A stretch of 64,000 nt of DNA. Origin: Desulfovibrio sp. Fe33. GTDB taxonomy: Bacteria > Desulfobacterota > Desulfovibrionia > Desulfovibrionales > Desulfovibrionaceae. Positions 10,788 through 19,497 of this stretch are shown one piece after another. Positions within the stretch are counted from its first letter, which is position 1; each line of letters opens with the position of its first letter. The DNA lies in NCBI RefSeq assembly GCF_028532725.1, contig NZ_JAQKGU010000004.1, positions 1 through 64,000 on the forward strand. Reading direction: 5' to 3'. The notes under the pieces are model-generated. The model was not told the origin of the DNA. It saw only the letters and a program-made list of their open reading frames with translations, and ran no database searches. The position numbers and the translations under genes were made by a program.

Positions 10788-13421
10788 TCAGTCAACCTCC
10801 AGCCCGGTTCTCGCTGCATAGCGGAACCGCACGGTCCGGCCCAGGCCGTCCGTGCCGCTGCCGGTCCAGACGCCGGGCGCGGTTTCCAGGAGCGGCAGGC
10901 AAATGCACCATTTCCCCTTGTCCGGCATGGCGGCCATCAGTTCGGCCACGGCGGTTTCGCAGGATGCCGGGATGTCGGCTTCCGCCAGCTTCCGCAAGGG
11001 GATGCGGACTTCGGAGCGTACGCAGGTGTCCATGGCCGGACCGTGGCTGTCGTCGTGCCAGAGGCGCACGCCGTTCGCATCCACCCGAAGCAGCCGCACG
11101 CCGCGCGCCGGTTCGCCCAGGCGGGTAGGGGCCGTGAGGTCGTCACCCCAGGGAGAATCGCCGACCGCGTAGCCTTCCGGGAACTTGAGCATTCCGAAGT
11201 GGGCGACGGACGCATCGGCCCTTTCCTTGGCATAGGCCGACATCTCCGCATCATCCAGGGAGCCCGGCGCGACCGCCGCGCCGTCCGCGTAGGCGCCTTC
11301 CACCAGTTCCCGAGCATCGCGCGGCAGGACGATGGCACCCTTGCCGCACAGGAGCCGGGCCGTTCGCCAGAGCACGGCGGGACGCGGATACACATACTGT
11401 CCCTTGTCGAACAGGCGCGCGTACCAATCCGGCCCGGCGTCGTTCGAGGGCTCGGGCATGAGCACCGGCATGACGGCGGACGCATACCCCGCCGGGCGCG
11501 GGCGGGTATGCCGGTGGCAGCGGCCCGCGCGCTGGATCAGCAGTTCCATCGGTGCGAGATCGCTGAGCAGAAGGTCGAAATCGAGATCCAGGGATTGTTC
11601 CACGACCTGCGAGGCAAGCAGGATTTTTCCGGCCCGCTGTTCCGGTCCGCTTTCCTTACCGAATCGTTCCAGGACGCCGCGCTCGATGGCCGCCCGGTCT
11701 CCGCCAGTGAATCGGGCGTGGAACACTGTCACGTCGTCTTCGGGGATACCCCGCTCCTCCGTCAGCAGCCGGGCCGCCTCCAGCACGTCGGCCACGGTGT
11801 TGCGTATCCAGCAGGCGCAGGCCCCGGCCGTCCGCGCTGCACACAGCGCGTCGAGCATCCCGGATACCGCATTCACCGGCCGCACGGCCACATTCAGCGA
11901 ACGGCGCGTCGTCACGGGCCGGGCCTCGCCGCCCTCGTCCGTCACCCGCGTCAGGAGCGGGAAGGGAGCGTCTTCGGCTTCCGGGGGACAGGCGAGGGGC
12001 GGCGTCTGCTTGCCCGCCAGGGCGCGGCCTTCCCGCCATGCTGCGATCAGCCGTTCGCGCAATTTCGCGGTCATCGTGGCCGAAAGCAGCACCGCGCTGC
12101 CGCCGAGGGCCGCATGGAATCGCAAAAGATTCGCCAGCAATTCCCCGGTATAGACGTCAAAGGAATGGACTTCGTCCGCCACCAGCACAGAACGGCACAG
12201 GCCGAGCAGCCGCAGGGACTGGTGTTTGGAGCCGAGCACGCCGAGGAGCGCCTGATCGATGGTCCCGACGCCGCAGGGGGCCAGGAGCGCCTTCTTGCGG
12301 CTGTCCGCCAGCCAGTGCGAACATACGGCCCGGCCGTCGTCCGCATCACCATTCCGGCCGATGCTCGCGAGGTATTCGTCGTTCAAGAATGCGCCGCCGT
12401 GCGCAAGCGCCAGGGATACGTTTCCGTCCCGGAACAGAGTGCCGTAGGCCTCGGCCAGGCGGCCGTACATGGCGTTGGCCGTGGCCATGGTGGGCAGCGC
12501 AGCATACAATCCCGCGGCAAGCCCGGCGCTCATGCTGCGGCGGGCGGCCAGCAATGCGGCCTCGGTCTTGCCTCCGCCGGTCAGGTCCTCGACTATCAGC
12601 ATCTCCGGTCCCGCCGGAGCGGGCAGGTCGAGCACGGCCTGTTGCATCGGCGTCGGCAGGCATCCCCGCAGATGGGGGAGCAGCTCGGCAAAGCCGTCCT
12701 TGTCGCCCGGCGCGGCTTCCGCCAGTCCGAGAGCGGCCACGGCCTCGGCGGCCCGGTCCCGCGCTTGCGGCCAATAGGCCCCGACGCCTTTCCATTTGGC
12801 GTTCGCCGCGAACCAATGCTCGTTGGAGCCGACCCAGTCGGCCAGAACGAACAGCCCGGCCGCGAACCACGACAACGGTTGGAAGGCGTCTTCTTCACAC
12901 GCCGCGCATTCGGGGCAGGGGACAGTCAGGAAAGTGGCCGCCATCTCGCGGATGAACTCCGCAACATCGGGCATGACGTATCCGTACGACGGGCCGAGGT
13001 CCATGGGGGTGTCCCGCGGCGCTCCATGGTGGCACAGCGCGGCCGTCAGCAGCGGTTGCAGGGCATACGGGTCCGGCAAGTCGAGAAAATCCTCGGGCTG
13101 GAGCTGTTCCCAGAACGCAAGCCCATATTCCGTATGATGGTGCGCATATGCGCCGCGGACGTGGCCCAGGGATTCGCCCAACGGTCTTACCAGGCGTTGG
13201 AATCCGGGGTGGAATTTGCCGATGTCGTGGCAGGCGGCGAGGAACAGCAACAGCGAGCGGGTGTAAGCGGAGGGCAGGGGCGACAGTGCGTCCGCGCGGG
13301 CCTGCCAGGACGTGTTCGTTTCCAGTAGGCGTTCGGTTACGGCGGCCGCGTCCAGGCAGTGGTGCGCGAGGTGGTGCCACCGTCCATCTGTGAAACTTTT
13401 TCCCCAATAATTGTACTGCAT
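10788..13421 (-). CDS. cas3: CRISPR-associated helicase/nuclease Cas3
   Basis: 877 residues. The HD nuclease domain is N-terminal with HLAHHCLDAA, CHDIGKFHPGF (His65-Asp66) and CHHG at about 130-132. The superfamily 2 helicase follows: Walker A LTGGGKTEAAL at about 280-290, the DEVH box at 416-419 and SATMT at about 447. It is recruited by Cascade and degrades target DNA. The ATG at 13421 begins MQYNYWGKSF, as in Cas3 proteins; no strong ribosome site precedes it, and the frame can be extended to 13568 without homologous features. Full-length, no disruption seen. Confidence 0.96.
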   Translation of the reverse strand: MQYNYWGKSFTDGRWHHLAHHCLDAAAVTERLLETNTSWQARADALSPLPSAYTRSLLLFLAACHDIGKFHPGFQRLVRPLGESLGHVRGAYAHHHTEYGLAFWEQLQPEDFLDLPDPYALQPLLTAALCHHGAPRDTPMDLGPSYGYVMPDVAEFIREMAATFLTVPCPECAACEEDAFQPLSWFAAGLFVLADWVGSNEHWFAANAKWKGVGAYWPQARDRAAEAVAALGLAEAAPGDKDGFAELLPHLRGCLPTPMQQAVLDLPAPAGPEMLIVEDLTGGGKTEAALLAARRSMSAGLAAGLYAALPTMATANAMYGRLAEAYGTLFRDGNVSLALAHGGAFLNDEYLASIGRNGDADDGRAVCSHWLADSRKKALLAPCGVGTIDQALLGVLGSKHQSLRLLGLCRSVLVADEVHSFDVYTGELLANLLRFHAALGGSAVLLSATMTAKLRERLIAAWREGRALAGKQTPPLACPPEAEDAPFPLLTRVTDEGGEARPVTTRRSLNVAVRPVNAVSGMLDALCAARTAGACACWIRNTVADVLEAARLLTEERGIPEDDVTVFHARFTGGDRAAIERGVLERFGKESGPEQRAGKILLASQVVEQSLDLDFDLLLSDLAPMELLIQRAGRCHRHTRPRPAGYASAVMPVLMPEPSNDAGPDWYARLFDKGQYVYPRPAVLWRTARLLCGKGAIVLPRDARELVEGAYADGAAVAPGSLDDAEMSAYAKERADASVAHFGMLKFPEGYAVGDSPWGDDLTAPTRLGEPARGVRLLRVDANGVRLWHDDSHGPAMDTCVRSEVRIPLRKLAEADIPASCETAVAELMAAMPDKGKWCICLPLLETAPGVWTGSGTDGLGRTVRFRYAARTGLEVD

Positions 13422-13765
13422 CGTTATTGATATGCGATTATAATAAGATAGTCGATAGATGCGGCAAGGCAAAAGGGAAAAAGTGAATACGGTGCAGCTT
13501 TTCGAGGTGTGTGACCGTATTCCGGTCTTGCCGGATGATATGCGGAAGAAAAATGTTTTTTCCCGCAAGGCCGGTTCGGGGAGCGAGTGTCAGAGAAATG
13601 GGGCTTTCCCGGCGGAGGGCGATTCCGGTTGCCTCGCCCTGGCGATCCTGTGGCCAAATTCAGCCGAAAAGGAGACGATTGCGCAAGGCGTGAAAGATAC
13701 AGAAAAAGGGACCCATATATTTGACTCCCCGCTTTCGCGGCAGAACGCTGCGGAGCAGGGAAAGC
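13422..13765. other. Gene-free region upstream of cas3
   Basis: About 340 bp between the cas3 start and a dispersed repeat copy. It should hold the cas3 promoter on the minus strand. No open frame here looks coding; a 201-codon plus-strand frame starting at 13459 runs through the repeat and the att fragment and is rejected. Confidence 0.4.
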
Positions 13766-13870
13766 CCGCGCCGAAGGCGCATACTGGGGATGCAAGGGTG
13801 CGAACCCTTGCCCGCCGGAGGCGAAATCATCCGACTATCGCCGCAAAGCGGCATTCAACGCCTGATTTAA
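13766..13870 (+). repeat. Dispersed four-hairpin intergenic repeat, copy A
   Basis: First of five near-identical copies (others at 25281, 44141, 45387, 45589). In this orientation it contains four consecutive perfect hairpins: GCGCC-GAA-GGCGC, GCAAGGG-TGCGAA-CCCTTGC, CGCC-GGA-GGCG and GCCGC-AAA-GCGGC, ending in CAACGCCTGATTT. This copy lies just outside the left boundary of the proposed genomic island. Confidence 0.85.
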
Positions 13871-13905
13871 CTCTTCAGGGAGTTAGAGGAACAATTCCAA
13901 CGAAA

Positions 13906-13936
13906 AAGGGTCGCAACCTTGTCGGTCGCGACCCTT
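13906..13936 (-). terminator. Terminator-like hairpin next to the orphan tRNA-Leu fragment
   Basis: AAGGGTCGC (13906-13914) pairs with GCGACCCTT (13928-13936), and on the minus strand the hairpin is followed by a T-run. It mirrors the terminator that follows the intact tRNA-Leu gene (24043-24072), so it is probably the original chromosomal tRNA-Leu terminator, displaced by the island insertion. Confidence 0.6.
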
Positions 13937-13945
13937 GTACTAGCA

Positions 13946-13966
13946 TGGTGCCGAAGAGAAGACTCG
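13946..13966 (-). repeat. Orphan 3' end of tRNA-Leu: distal attachment site of the genomic island
   Basis: 21 bp (starting TGGTGCCGAAGAG) identical to the last 21 bp, CCA end included, of the tRNA-Leu(CAG) gene at 24082-24168, in the same orientation. Identity stops exactly at 13967/24103. Duplication of a tRNA 3' end at both borders is the classical trace left by a tyrosine-recombinase element. Confidence 0.85.
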
Positions 13967-14289
13967 GAAGTCCTGATTCTTCGGCTGTGCGGCAATGTGT
14001 TGATTTTATGAATCTATTTTGTTTCAGCGTGTCCTTCGTATTTGTCCTTGACCTACCACTTTGACCCAGCTTCAGCAACTGGTGGTGGGCAGGGTCAGTT
14101 ATAGAGGTTGGTAACGGAGTGAAAGGCCGTAAACAATCAACCGGAAGGTCGCTTACCTATGTTATTCCAATGGGTTGAAACGCTATATTCACAACAAAAC
14201 ACATAGTTGCCGCTGAAAAAGACCCTTGGGTGACACGCAGAATCTGCCGGGGAGAGGAACGAATGCTGGCCCAGTCGTCGGTTTTCAGT
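13967..14289. other. Gene-free left end of the island
   Basis: About 320 bp with no convincing frame. It includes ACCTACCACTTTGACCC at 14051-14067, closely matching motifs near the other island end (23958-23983), a possible recombinase arm-binding site. It also receives the 3' end of the beta-barrel gene; no clear terminator with a T-run was found. Confidence 0.4.
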
Positions 14290-15672
14290 TCAGAAGTAGT
14301 ACACGCACCGAAGTTCGCCCCTGGCTGCGTTGAGCTTGTTGCCGAACTCGGTGTCGGAGCCTCCGATCGGCAGGATGAGCCGGGGCCTCAACTCGAAGTT
14401 GGACGTGAGCATGTAGGATGCTTCGGGGTTGAAGGAGAGGCTTCCATCCCCGAGGTTCATGATCACGGTCGCTGTCGTGTTCAGGTAGAGGATATTGAAA
14501 GGTTCTTTTTGGGACACGCGGAAATACAGATAGTCCTGTCCGACGCTGCTCTGGTTGTAATAGGACGATACCTGTTTGCTTTTATTCAGGTCGGCGGTGT
14601 TCCCCGTGGCCTGATACGTGTCGTACGCCGTGTGGACATAGTCGTAGTAGGTTTCCAGTTGCGAAGCGGTGTACCCCTCTCCGTTGTGGTAATATTCTAG
14701 GAGATAGGTCGTTTCGGCCTCGGTCAGGTAGCGCGCGCCAAGAAGAAAGCTCCAGGCGTCGTATTCGTCGACGCTGCGGGTTCCGTCATCGTGGAGCACC
14801 GTTTTCTCGTAGCCCAACCGGACCGCCGTTTCGCCGTGGATGGCAAAATTGTCGGTGAGATTCATGGCAAAATCGAAACCGAGGGACGTATCGTAATAGT
14901 CTCCGGCCATGGCCATGACGTCCATGTCCACGTCGGCAATCAGGAAGTAGAGCTTCCCCCCGTAGAGAACGCTTGTATCCGATGCCAACCCCGTGTTCAC
15001 CCGCTCCCATACGGGAACGACCACCGGCGTGAATGCCAACGTCTGCAACGGTCCATCGAAGCTGAAAATGGCGTCGGCGACGCCCATGACGTAGCCTTCT
15101 CGGGTCTGGTCCGGGTCATCCACGTCCTTGGGGCGGCTGGCGAAGCTCACGGGATTCCATGCATATCCCTTGCCCCATTTGAGGACCTTTTTCCCTGTTT
15201 CAAGCGTGAATCTCGGGTCCGGTCTCCAGGCGGCAACCCCTTCCTCAAGCATGATATCCCCCGCCCAGTGCTGGTCGTTCTTGAAAAAACGTTCCGACGG
15301 TTCATCCGGCTCACTGGAGGCCGACAGGGGCAACTGACTCCACTCGACGTCGGCACGTGGACGGGCATAGAATCCGAACTTCTCGTATTTCATGGATATT
15401 TCTGGCTTGATCTGGAGCAACAGGTCCGCTTGGAGTTCATCCTGCCGGGAGTTGTAGAAGCGTTCCTCGTAGACCGCAGAGTCCCTGTTCAGGAGCCGTT
15501 CGTACATTCGGAATTCGGCCTGGCCCCAGAACTCGAAGTGCTTTTCCTCCGCCGTAGGAATGTCGAAGTCCGCATCATACAGGGGCTCATCCTGGGCAAG
15601 GGCCGAAGCCGAGGCAACCAGGATAAGCGCCATGCAGAAGAACAGTCCGAGCTGGACGCCGGCTTTCGTCAT
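14290..15672 (-). CDS. Outer-membrane beta-barrel protein of the DUF1302-like type
   Basis: 460 residues. N-terminal Sec signal (MTKAGVQLGLFFCMALILVA... followed by ASALAQ), then a protein rich in alternating polar/aromatic strands ending CVYYF. A terminal Phe is the usual BAM recognition signal, so it should sit in the outer membrane. The KKVLKWGKGYAWNPVSF segment resembles DUF1302-type barrels that accompany lipid-handling transporters. I chose the ATG at 15672 because AAGGG precedes it; a GTG at 15690 would overlap the upstream gene. It is the last gene of the ABC/LolA-like operon, 14 bp after its neighbour, and is probably the exit or docking channel. Family assignment is tentative; barrel nature is well supported. 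Confidence 0.7.
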   Translation of the reverse strand: MTKAGVQLGLFFCMALILVASASALAQDEPLYDADFDIPTAEEKHFEFWGQAEFRMYERLLNRDSAVYEERFYNSRQDELQADLLLQIKPEISMKYEKFGFYARPRADVEWSQLPLSASSEPDEPSERFFKNDQHWAGDIMLEEGVAAWRPDPRFTLETGKKVLKWGKGYAWNPVSFASRPKDVDDPDQTREGYVMGVADAIFSFDGPLQTLAFTPVVVPVWERVNTGLASDTSVLYGGKLYFLIADVDMDVMAMAGDYYDTSLGFDFAMNLTDNFAIHGETAVRLGYEKTVLHDDGTRSVDEYDAWSFLLGARYLTEAETTYLLEYYHNGEGYTASQLETYYDYVHTAYDTYQATGNTADLNKSKQVSSYYNQSSVGQDYLYFRVSQKEPFNILYLNTTATVIMNLGDGSLSFNPEASYMLTSNFELRPRLILPIGGSDTEFGNKLNAARGELRCVYYF

Positions 15673-15686
15673 TCCCTTTCCCGCAA

Positions 15687-16433
15687 TCACTGACGGAGGG
15701 TTTCTATCCGCGGCAGGTAGTTGAGGGTGAAGACTTCATCCGAAAAGTCCCTGGCCTTCATCCGGGCGAAAATCATCACCGAGAGGTACCCCTTGTGAAG
15801 CGGGCTGTCCGTCTCGACAATGGCCGGACGGATGAATCCGTCGCCGAAGTCTGTCATTTTCTTGAAATGCAGTGTCTTGATGAGCATTCCGGACGCCGCG
15901 AGACACTTGATTTCCGTCGGGACCAGTTGGTCCTTCGCCACCAGCATCTCCAGCCTGTCATAGGCCACGTCGTTGGTCTTCGCCTTGAGGCGGAGAACGT
16001 AGGCGTCGCCGCTTTCTTCCATGGACTCCGGCGCATATTCGACGCTGTAGTCGAGCCGCATGATGTCGGCGTTATTGAAGATGCCGCCCGTTACCGATTG
16101 CAGGCTGGTTATCCTGACCGGCTTGGCCACGCTCGGAATGTGGAGCCACATGTTGTCGCCCAGGCGCAGGGTCGCACGGCCCTTTTCGCTGGAAGGCTTC
16201 AGGAAGACGGAGGCCACCATGTCCTGCCCTTTCTTGATGGTGTACAGGACGTATTCCCGCTTGCTCCCGTCCGGCTCGATGTTGATGAGCTTGCGGTAGG
16301 ATTCGTAGCTGACCGGGGCAAGGTTGCGGTCCACTGCCAGCAGCACTTCCCCGGCATCCATGGCGAACACCTGGCCGCAGCCAAGGAGGAGGCTGAAGGC
16401 GACCAGGAAGAGAATATGTTTTACGTTATGCAT
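15687..16433 (-). CDS. Periplasmic LolA-like (outer-membrane lipoprotein-sorting) protein
   Basis: 248 residues from the ATG at 16433 (GAGGA about 9 bp upstream); ATG at 16448 is an alternative. It begins MHNVKHILFLVAFSLLLGCGQVFA, a signal peptide with a possible lipobox (LLLGC). The mature part has the pattern of LolA-like 'outer membrane lipoprotein-sorting' proteins: repeated VLYTIKKGQDM, SVFLKPSSEKGRATL, MWLHIPS and a long half-barrel of beta strands that would cradle acyl chains. Between an ABC permease gene (20 bp upstream) and a barrel gene, it is inferred to be the shuttle between inner and outer membranes. Confidence 0.7.
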   Translation of the reverse strand: MHNVKHILFLVAFSLLLGCGQVFAMDAGEVLLAVDRNLAPVSYESYRKLINIEPDGSKREYVLYTIKKGQDMVASVFLKPSSEKGRATLRLGDNMWLHIPSVAKPVRITSLQSVTGGIFNNADIMRLDYSVEYAPESMEESGDAYVLRLKAKTNDVAYDRLEMLVAKDQLVPTEIKCLAASGMLIKTLHFKKMTDFGDGFIRPAIVETDSPLHKGYLSVMIFARMKARDFSDEVFTLNYLPRIETLRQ

Positions 16434-16452
16434 CGCATTTGTCCTCATGGGG

Positions 16453-17706
16453 TTATACGTGGCCGAGCGCATCGACGGGTTCCATCCGGCTCGCCTTCCA
16501 CGCGGGTTGCAGCGCGGCCAGGGCGGATGCCACCAGGACGATGGCCGACAGGAAGAGCATTTCGCCGGGGTTGATGTCCGGACGCACGATCAGGTTGTCC
16601 ATTCGGCCGAAAGAGAATGCCACCCCGGCCGCCTTGAAGGCCAGCAGCCCGCCCACGCCCAGGATCAGGCCGAGTACTGTCCCCAGTATGCCAAGGAGCA
16701 CGCCCTCGGCCACGAAAAGCGACATGATCGTTCCGGGGGACGTCCCCATGGCGGCAATGGTCCCGATTTCCCGCACGCGCTCGAAGACCGACATCAGCAT
16801 CACGTTGAGCACGCTGATGAGGACGATGGCGACCATGACGATCTTCACCGTGACCAGCATCAGGTCGATCATGTTCGCGATATTGGAGAACGGCGACAGC
16901 TTTTCCCAGGTGTGCAGTTCGAAGGCGGGGTGGCCTTTCTTGTTCTTGAACCCTCCGAGGGCTGCCGTAAGCGACGCCGCGACGGGCTTTAGCTTGTTGA
17001 AGTCGGACACCCTGACCACGATTTCCGTAACTTCGCCCGGTTCGGTGCGGAGAAGGCTGCGGGCGTCTTCGATGTGCATGTAGGCGTCCTTGCCGCCCGG
17101 CCCCATGATGTCCTCGATGATTCCCGCGATCTGAAATTCCATGCCGTTGACCGAGCCGTCCTTGTTGGTGGCGACCAGCACCACGGAGTCGCCGGGCTTC
17201 ATGCCTAGGCTCTTGGCCACCTTTTCGGGGACGATAACCTGGCCCTTCTTGAGCAGGTCCTGGCCTGGGCCGGGGGCTCCCTGCTTCATCCTGCCCACCA
17301 AGGACGTGCAGACGGCCGTTTCCCGTTTCGGGTCGATGGCCGAAAGTCTGACGTTGGTGCTTTCCATGTAGTTGCTGAGGACCGCACCGAGCTTCAGCCT
17401 CGGTGCATACGCCTCCACGCCGGGAGTGGCATCGAGGGTTTCCGCAATTTTTTTGTATCCCTGCCCCTTCATGTTCAGATTGAGGGGCATGGTGTCGATG
17501 GACGAAAAGTAGCCCTTGCGGTGGATCTGCAGGTGGCCGATGCTCGAATCCGTGATGATGCCGATCATCATGGACTTGAACGATCCGGCGAGGCCCGAGA
17601 ACATCACAACCATGCACACGCCGATGACGATGAGCAGCGAGGTGAGGGCGGTGCGCCGTTTGTATCGCGCCAGATTGCGCAGGGCGATCTTGAATATGTT
17701 AAGCAT
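16453..17706 (-). CDS. ABC transporter permease, MacB/LolE-FtsX type
   Basis: 417 residues. One N-terminal membrane segment (about 22-45, after IALRNLARYKRRTAL), a large periplasmic MacB-type domain (about 50-275), then three membrane segments at about 285-310, 335-365 and 380-400 with the FtsX motif ERVREIGTIAAMGTSPGTIMSLF. This architecture (4 TM, large loop) belongs to LolC/E and MacB permeases, which extract lipoproteins or act on periplasmic substrates rather than importing solutes. The ATG at 17706 has GGAGG upstream and overlaps the ATPase stop by 8 bp. Confidence 0.85.
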   Translation of the reverse strand: MLNIFKIALRNLARYKRRTALTSLLIVIGVCMVVMFSGLAGSFKSMMIGIITDSSIGHLQIHRKGYFSSIDTMPLNLNMKGQGYKKIAETLDATPGVEAYAPRLKLGAVLSNYMESTNVRLSAIDPKRETAVCTSLVGRMKQGAPGPGQDLLKKGQVIVPEKVAKSLGMKPGDSVVLVATNKDGSVNGMEFQIAGIIEDIMGPGGKDAYMHIEDARSLLRTEPGEVTEIVVRVSDFNKLKPVAASLTAALGGFKNKKGHPAFELHTWEKLSPFSNIANMIDLMLVTVKIVMVAIVLISVLNVMLMSVFERVREIGTIAAMGTSPGTIMSLFVAEGVLLGILGTVLGLILGVGGLLAFKAAGVAFSFGRMDNLIVRPDINPGEMLFLSAIVLVASALAALQPAWKASRMEPVDALGHV

Positions 17707-18409
17707 GGTCGTTGCCTCCCTGGGCAAGCGGGTCCCCGTTCAGCAGTCTGCCGTCCTCTATGCCGTGCACCACATCGGCGTGTTCGACGATTCGCGGGTC
17801 ATGGGTGGAGAAGACGAATGTGGTCCCGTAGGTGTCCCGCATTTTTTTCATCAGATCGATGATCTTGTGGGCCGTGTCATGGTCGAGGTTGGCGGTTGGC
17901 TCATCCGCCAGCACAACCTCCGGGTTGGTCACCAGCGCCCGGGCCACGGCCACGCGCTGTTTCTGGCCGCCCGAAATCTGGTCCGGTCGCTTGTCCTTCT
18001 GGTCGGTCATGCCGACGGCCTCCAGTACGGCCATCACGCGTTCCCGCCGTTCGCTTGCGGGGGTCCGGGTTATCATGAGCAAGGGGTATTCGATGTTCTC
18101 GTACACGCTCAGGACCGGGATAAGATTGAATGACTGGAAGATGAAGCCGAGATGCTTACCGCGAAAATGGGCTGCTTCCTTTTTCCCCAGGGTATCCACC
18201 CTGGTGCCGGTCACCCGGACCTCTCCGGACGATGGCTTGTCCATGCAGCCGATGATGTTGAGCAGTGTGGTCTTGCCGCTTCCCGAAGGTCCCACGAACG
18301 TGACGAGTTTTCCCTTTTCGATGGAGACGGTGATTTGTTTCAAGGCTTCGGTTTCGACCTGCCCTGTCAGATATTTTTTCGAAATGCCGTCCAGTTCGAT
18401 CAGCGACAT
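17699..18409 (-). CDS. ABC transporter ATP-binding protein, LolD/MacB family
   Basis: 236 residues from an ATG at 18409 with AGGAG upstream. Walker A GPSGSGKTT, Q-loop FQSFNLIPVLSVYENI, signature ISGGQKQRVAVARAL, Walker B VVLADEPTANLD and the H-loop STHD are all intact. The LolD/MacB-type sequence and the adjacent FtsX-like permease indicate a mechanotransmission ABC transporter. A strong hairpin (18425-18454) lies in the 47-bp gap upstream of the gene. Confidence 0.9.
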   Translation of the reverse strand: MSLIELDGISKKYLTGQVETEALKQITVSIEKGKLVTFVGPSGSGKTTLLNIIGCMDKPSSGEVRVTGTRVDTLGKKEAAHFRGKHLGFIFQSFNLIPVLSVYENIEYPLLMITRTPASERRERVMAVLEAVGMTDQKDKRPDQISGGQKQRVAVARALVTNPEVVLADEPTANLDHDTAHKIIDLMKKMRDTYGTTFVFSTHDPRIVEHADVVHGIEDGRLLNGDPLAQGGNDHA

Positions 18410-18424
18410 GGTTTTCTCCTGTAC

Positions 18425-18454
18425 GCATGGCCTAGGGGACATCCCCGGCCATGC
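18425..18454 (-). other. Strong intercistronic hairpin ahead of the ABC genes
   Basis: GCATGGCC and GGCCATGC arms (8 bp, perfect) enclose GGGG-ATGT-CCCC, giving a nearly continuous 12-bp stem. There is no T-run, so it does not look like a terminator. Its place between the sigma/anti-sigma/sensor genes and the transporter genes suggests mRNA processing or stability control. Confidence 0.6.
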
Positions 18455-18456
18455 CG

Positions 18457-18954
18457 TTAATTCCGTTTCGAGGCCCCTCCGGCCATCGCTCCAAACCCGG
18501 GCCTGCTGCCTCCATAATGCTGGATTGCTTCCAACAGTCCGGAAAACTGATCCGGCCGCAACACGGCCTTTTCGTGGAGCAGAAGACGAAGCACCTCGTC
18601 TTTCATTTCGCCCTGATTTACAGAGATCTTTTGCTGAATAGCCCGGATCGCCTTTTCGTCGGCAACGGGTTTGGCCAGCAACTCCAGCATCCGCTTTCTC
18701 AGTTGCATCGTTTCCCGGCGGATACGGTCCGCGTTGGTCTTGAAGGCCAGGGCATAGGGCTCCAGTTTTTTCCATTGTTCGGGAGTCACTCGCACGCCTT
18801 CATACCGCGCCGCAAAAAATCGGTCTCCTGAAGGGCGGGAAGCCTCCAACGGCGTCGAATTTTGCCCGGGGAAATACTGCATGCCCCAGAACAGGACAAA
18901 GGCGATGTTCAATCCCAGCGACAGGGCCAGCAACGACCGCTTCAGATAATGCAT
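18457..18954 (-). CDS. Spy/CpxP- or CnrX-like periplasmic sensor protein, membrane-anchored
   Basis: 165 residues. One N-terminal membrane segment (about 6-26, LLALSLGLNIAFVLFWG) is followed by a helical periplasmic domain with LRKRMLELLAKPVADEKAIRAI and LHEKAVLRPDQF; the last resembles the LTPEQ-type motif of Spy/CpxP/ZraP and heavy-metal sensor (CnrX) proteins. Located directly after an anti-sigma gene (2-bp gap), it recalls the cnrYXH arrangement, in which a periplasmic sensor controls release of an ECF sigma factor. What it senses (metal, misfolding, lipid) cannot be read from the sequence. Confidence 0.65.
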   Translation of the reverse strand: MHYLKRSLLALSLGLNIAFVLFWGMQYFPGQNSTPLEASRPSGDRFFAARYEGVRVTPEQWKKLEPYALAFKTNADRIRRETMQLRKRMLELLAKPVADEKAIRAIQQKISVNQGEMKDEVLRLLLHEKAVLRPDQFSGLLEAIQHYGGSRPGFGAMAGGASKRN

Positions 18955-18956
18955 GG

Positions 18957-19430
18957 TTACAGCCTCCCCCCGCCGTCGAATCCGGCCAGCACCGCGGCCT
19001 CGATCGACCCGCCGGGAGCCGCACTCAGGGACGCGGAGACCGCATTCTCCGTCCGCATCATGGCCCGTTCAGAGATCGATCCGCCATGACTGTTCCACCC
19101 GAGCAGACCTCCCAGAAGCAGGCCGACAGTTAGGGCGGATGCCGTGGCTGTCATCCCCAGCCACCTGCGGGCAATCTCACGAAAGCGGCTCTGGCCCCGG
19201 GTATCGAAATATTCCCGTGAAGCTCGAGCCATGATCCGGAATTCCAGATCGCCCGGCATCGCCGGAGTGTCCAGGGCGGCAAGAGGTGCTTCCAATGCCT
19301 CCAGCTCGGCAAGGCGCGCGCGGCAGGCCGCGCACCCGTCGAGATGGCGTTGCATATTCCGTAGTTCCTGTTCGGGCAGTTCGCCGTCCAGGTAGGCGGA
19401 AAGACGTGTATGGCAATTTCGGCAATGCAT
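18957..19430 (-). CDS. Membrane anti-sigma factor with zinc-finger (ZAS) domain
   Basis: 157 residues starting MHCRNCHTRLSAYLDGEL, with HLDGCAAC (H-x3-C-x2-C) at about 30-37, the zinc-binding anti-sigma motif. A membrane segment follows at about 90-110 (TASALTVGLLLGGLLGW), and the rest is periplasmic. It should hold the ECF sigma factor encoded just upstream. The ATG at 19430 has GAGG about 9 bases upstream; an ATG at 19451 would add seven residues. Confidence 0.85.
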   Translation of the reverse strand: MHCRNCHTRLSAYLDGELPEQELRNMQRHLDGCAACRARLAELEALEAPLAALDTPAMPGDLEFRIMARASREYFDTRGQSRFREIARRWLGMTATASALTVGLLLGGLLGWNSHGGSISERAMMRTENAVSASLSAAPGGSIEAAVLAGFDGGGRL

Positions 19431-19497
19431 GTTTGCTGACCTCGTTTTCATTAAACGACTCACGTAGGGAAAACCCCCGCCTTCGAACAAAAAAAGT

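Noticed and set aside
13459-14064. 201-codon plus-strand frame between cas3 and the beta-barrel gene
   Set aside because: It crosses a dispersed repeat copy, a terminator hairpin and the orphan tRNA fragment; no ribosome site or conserved pattern.
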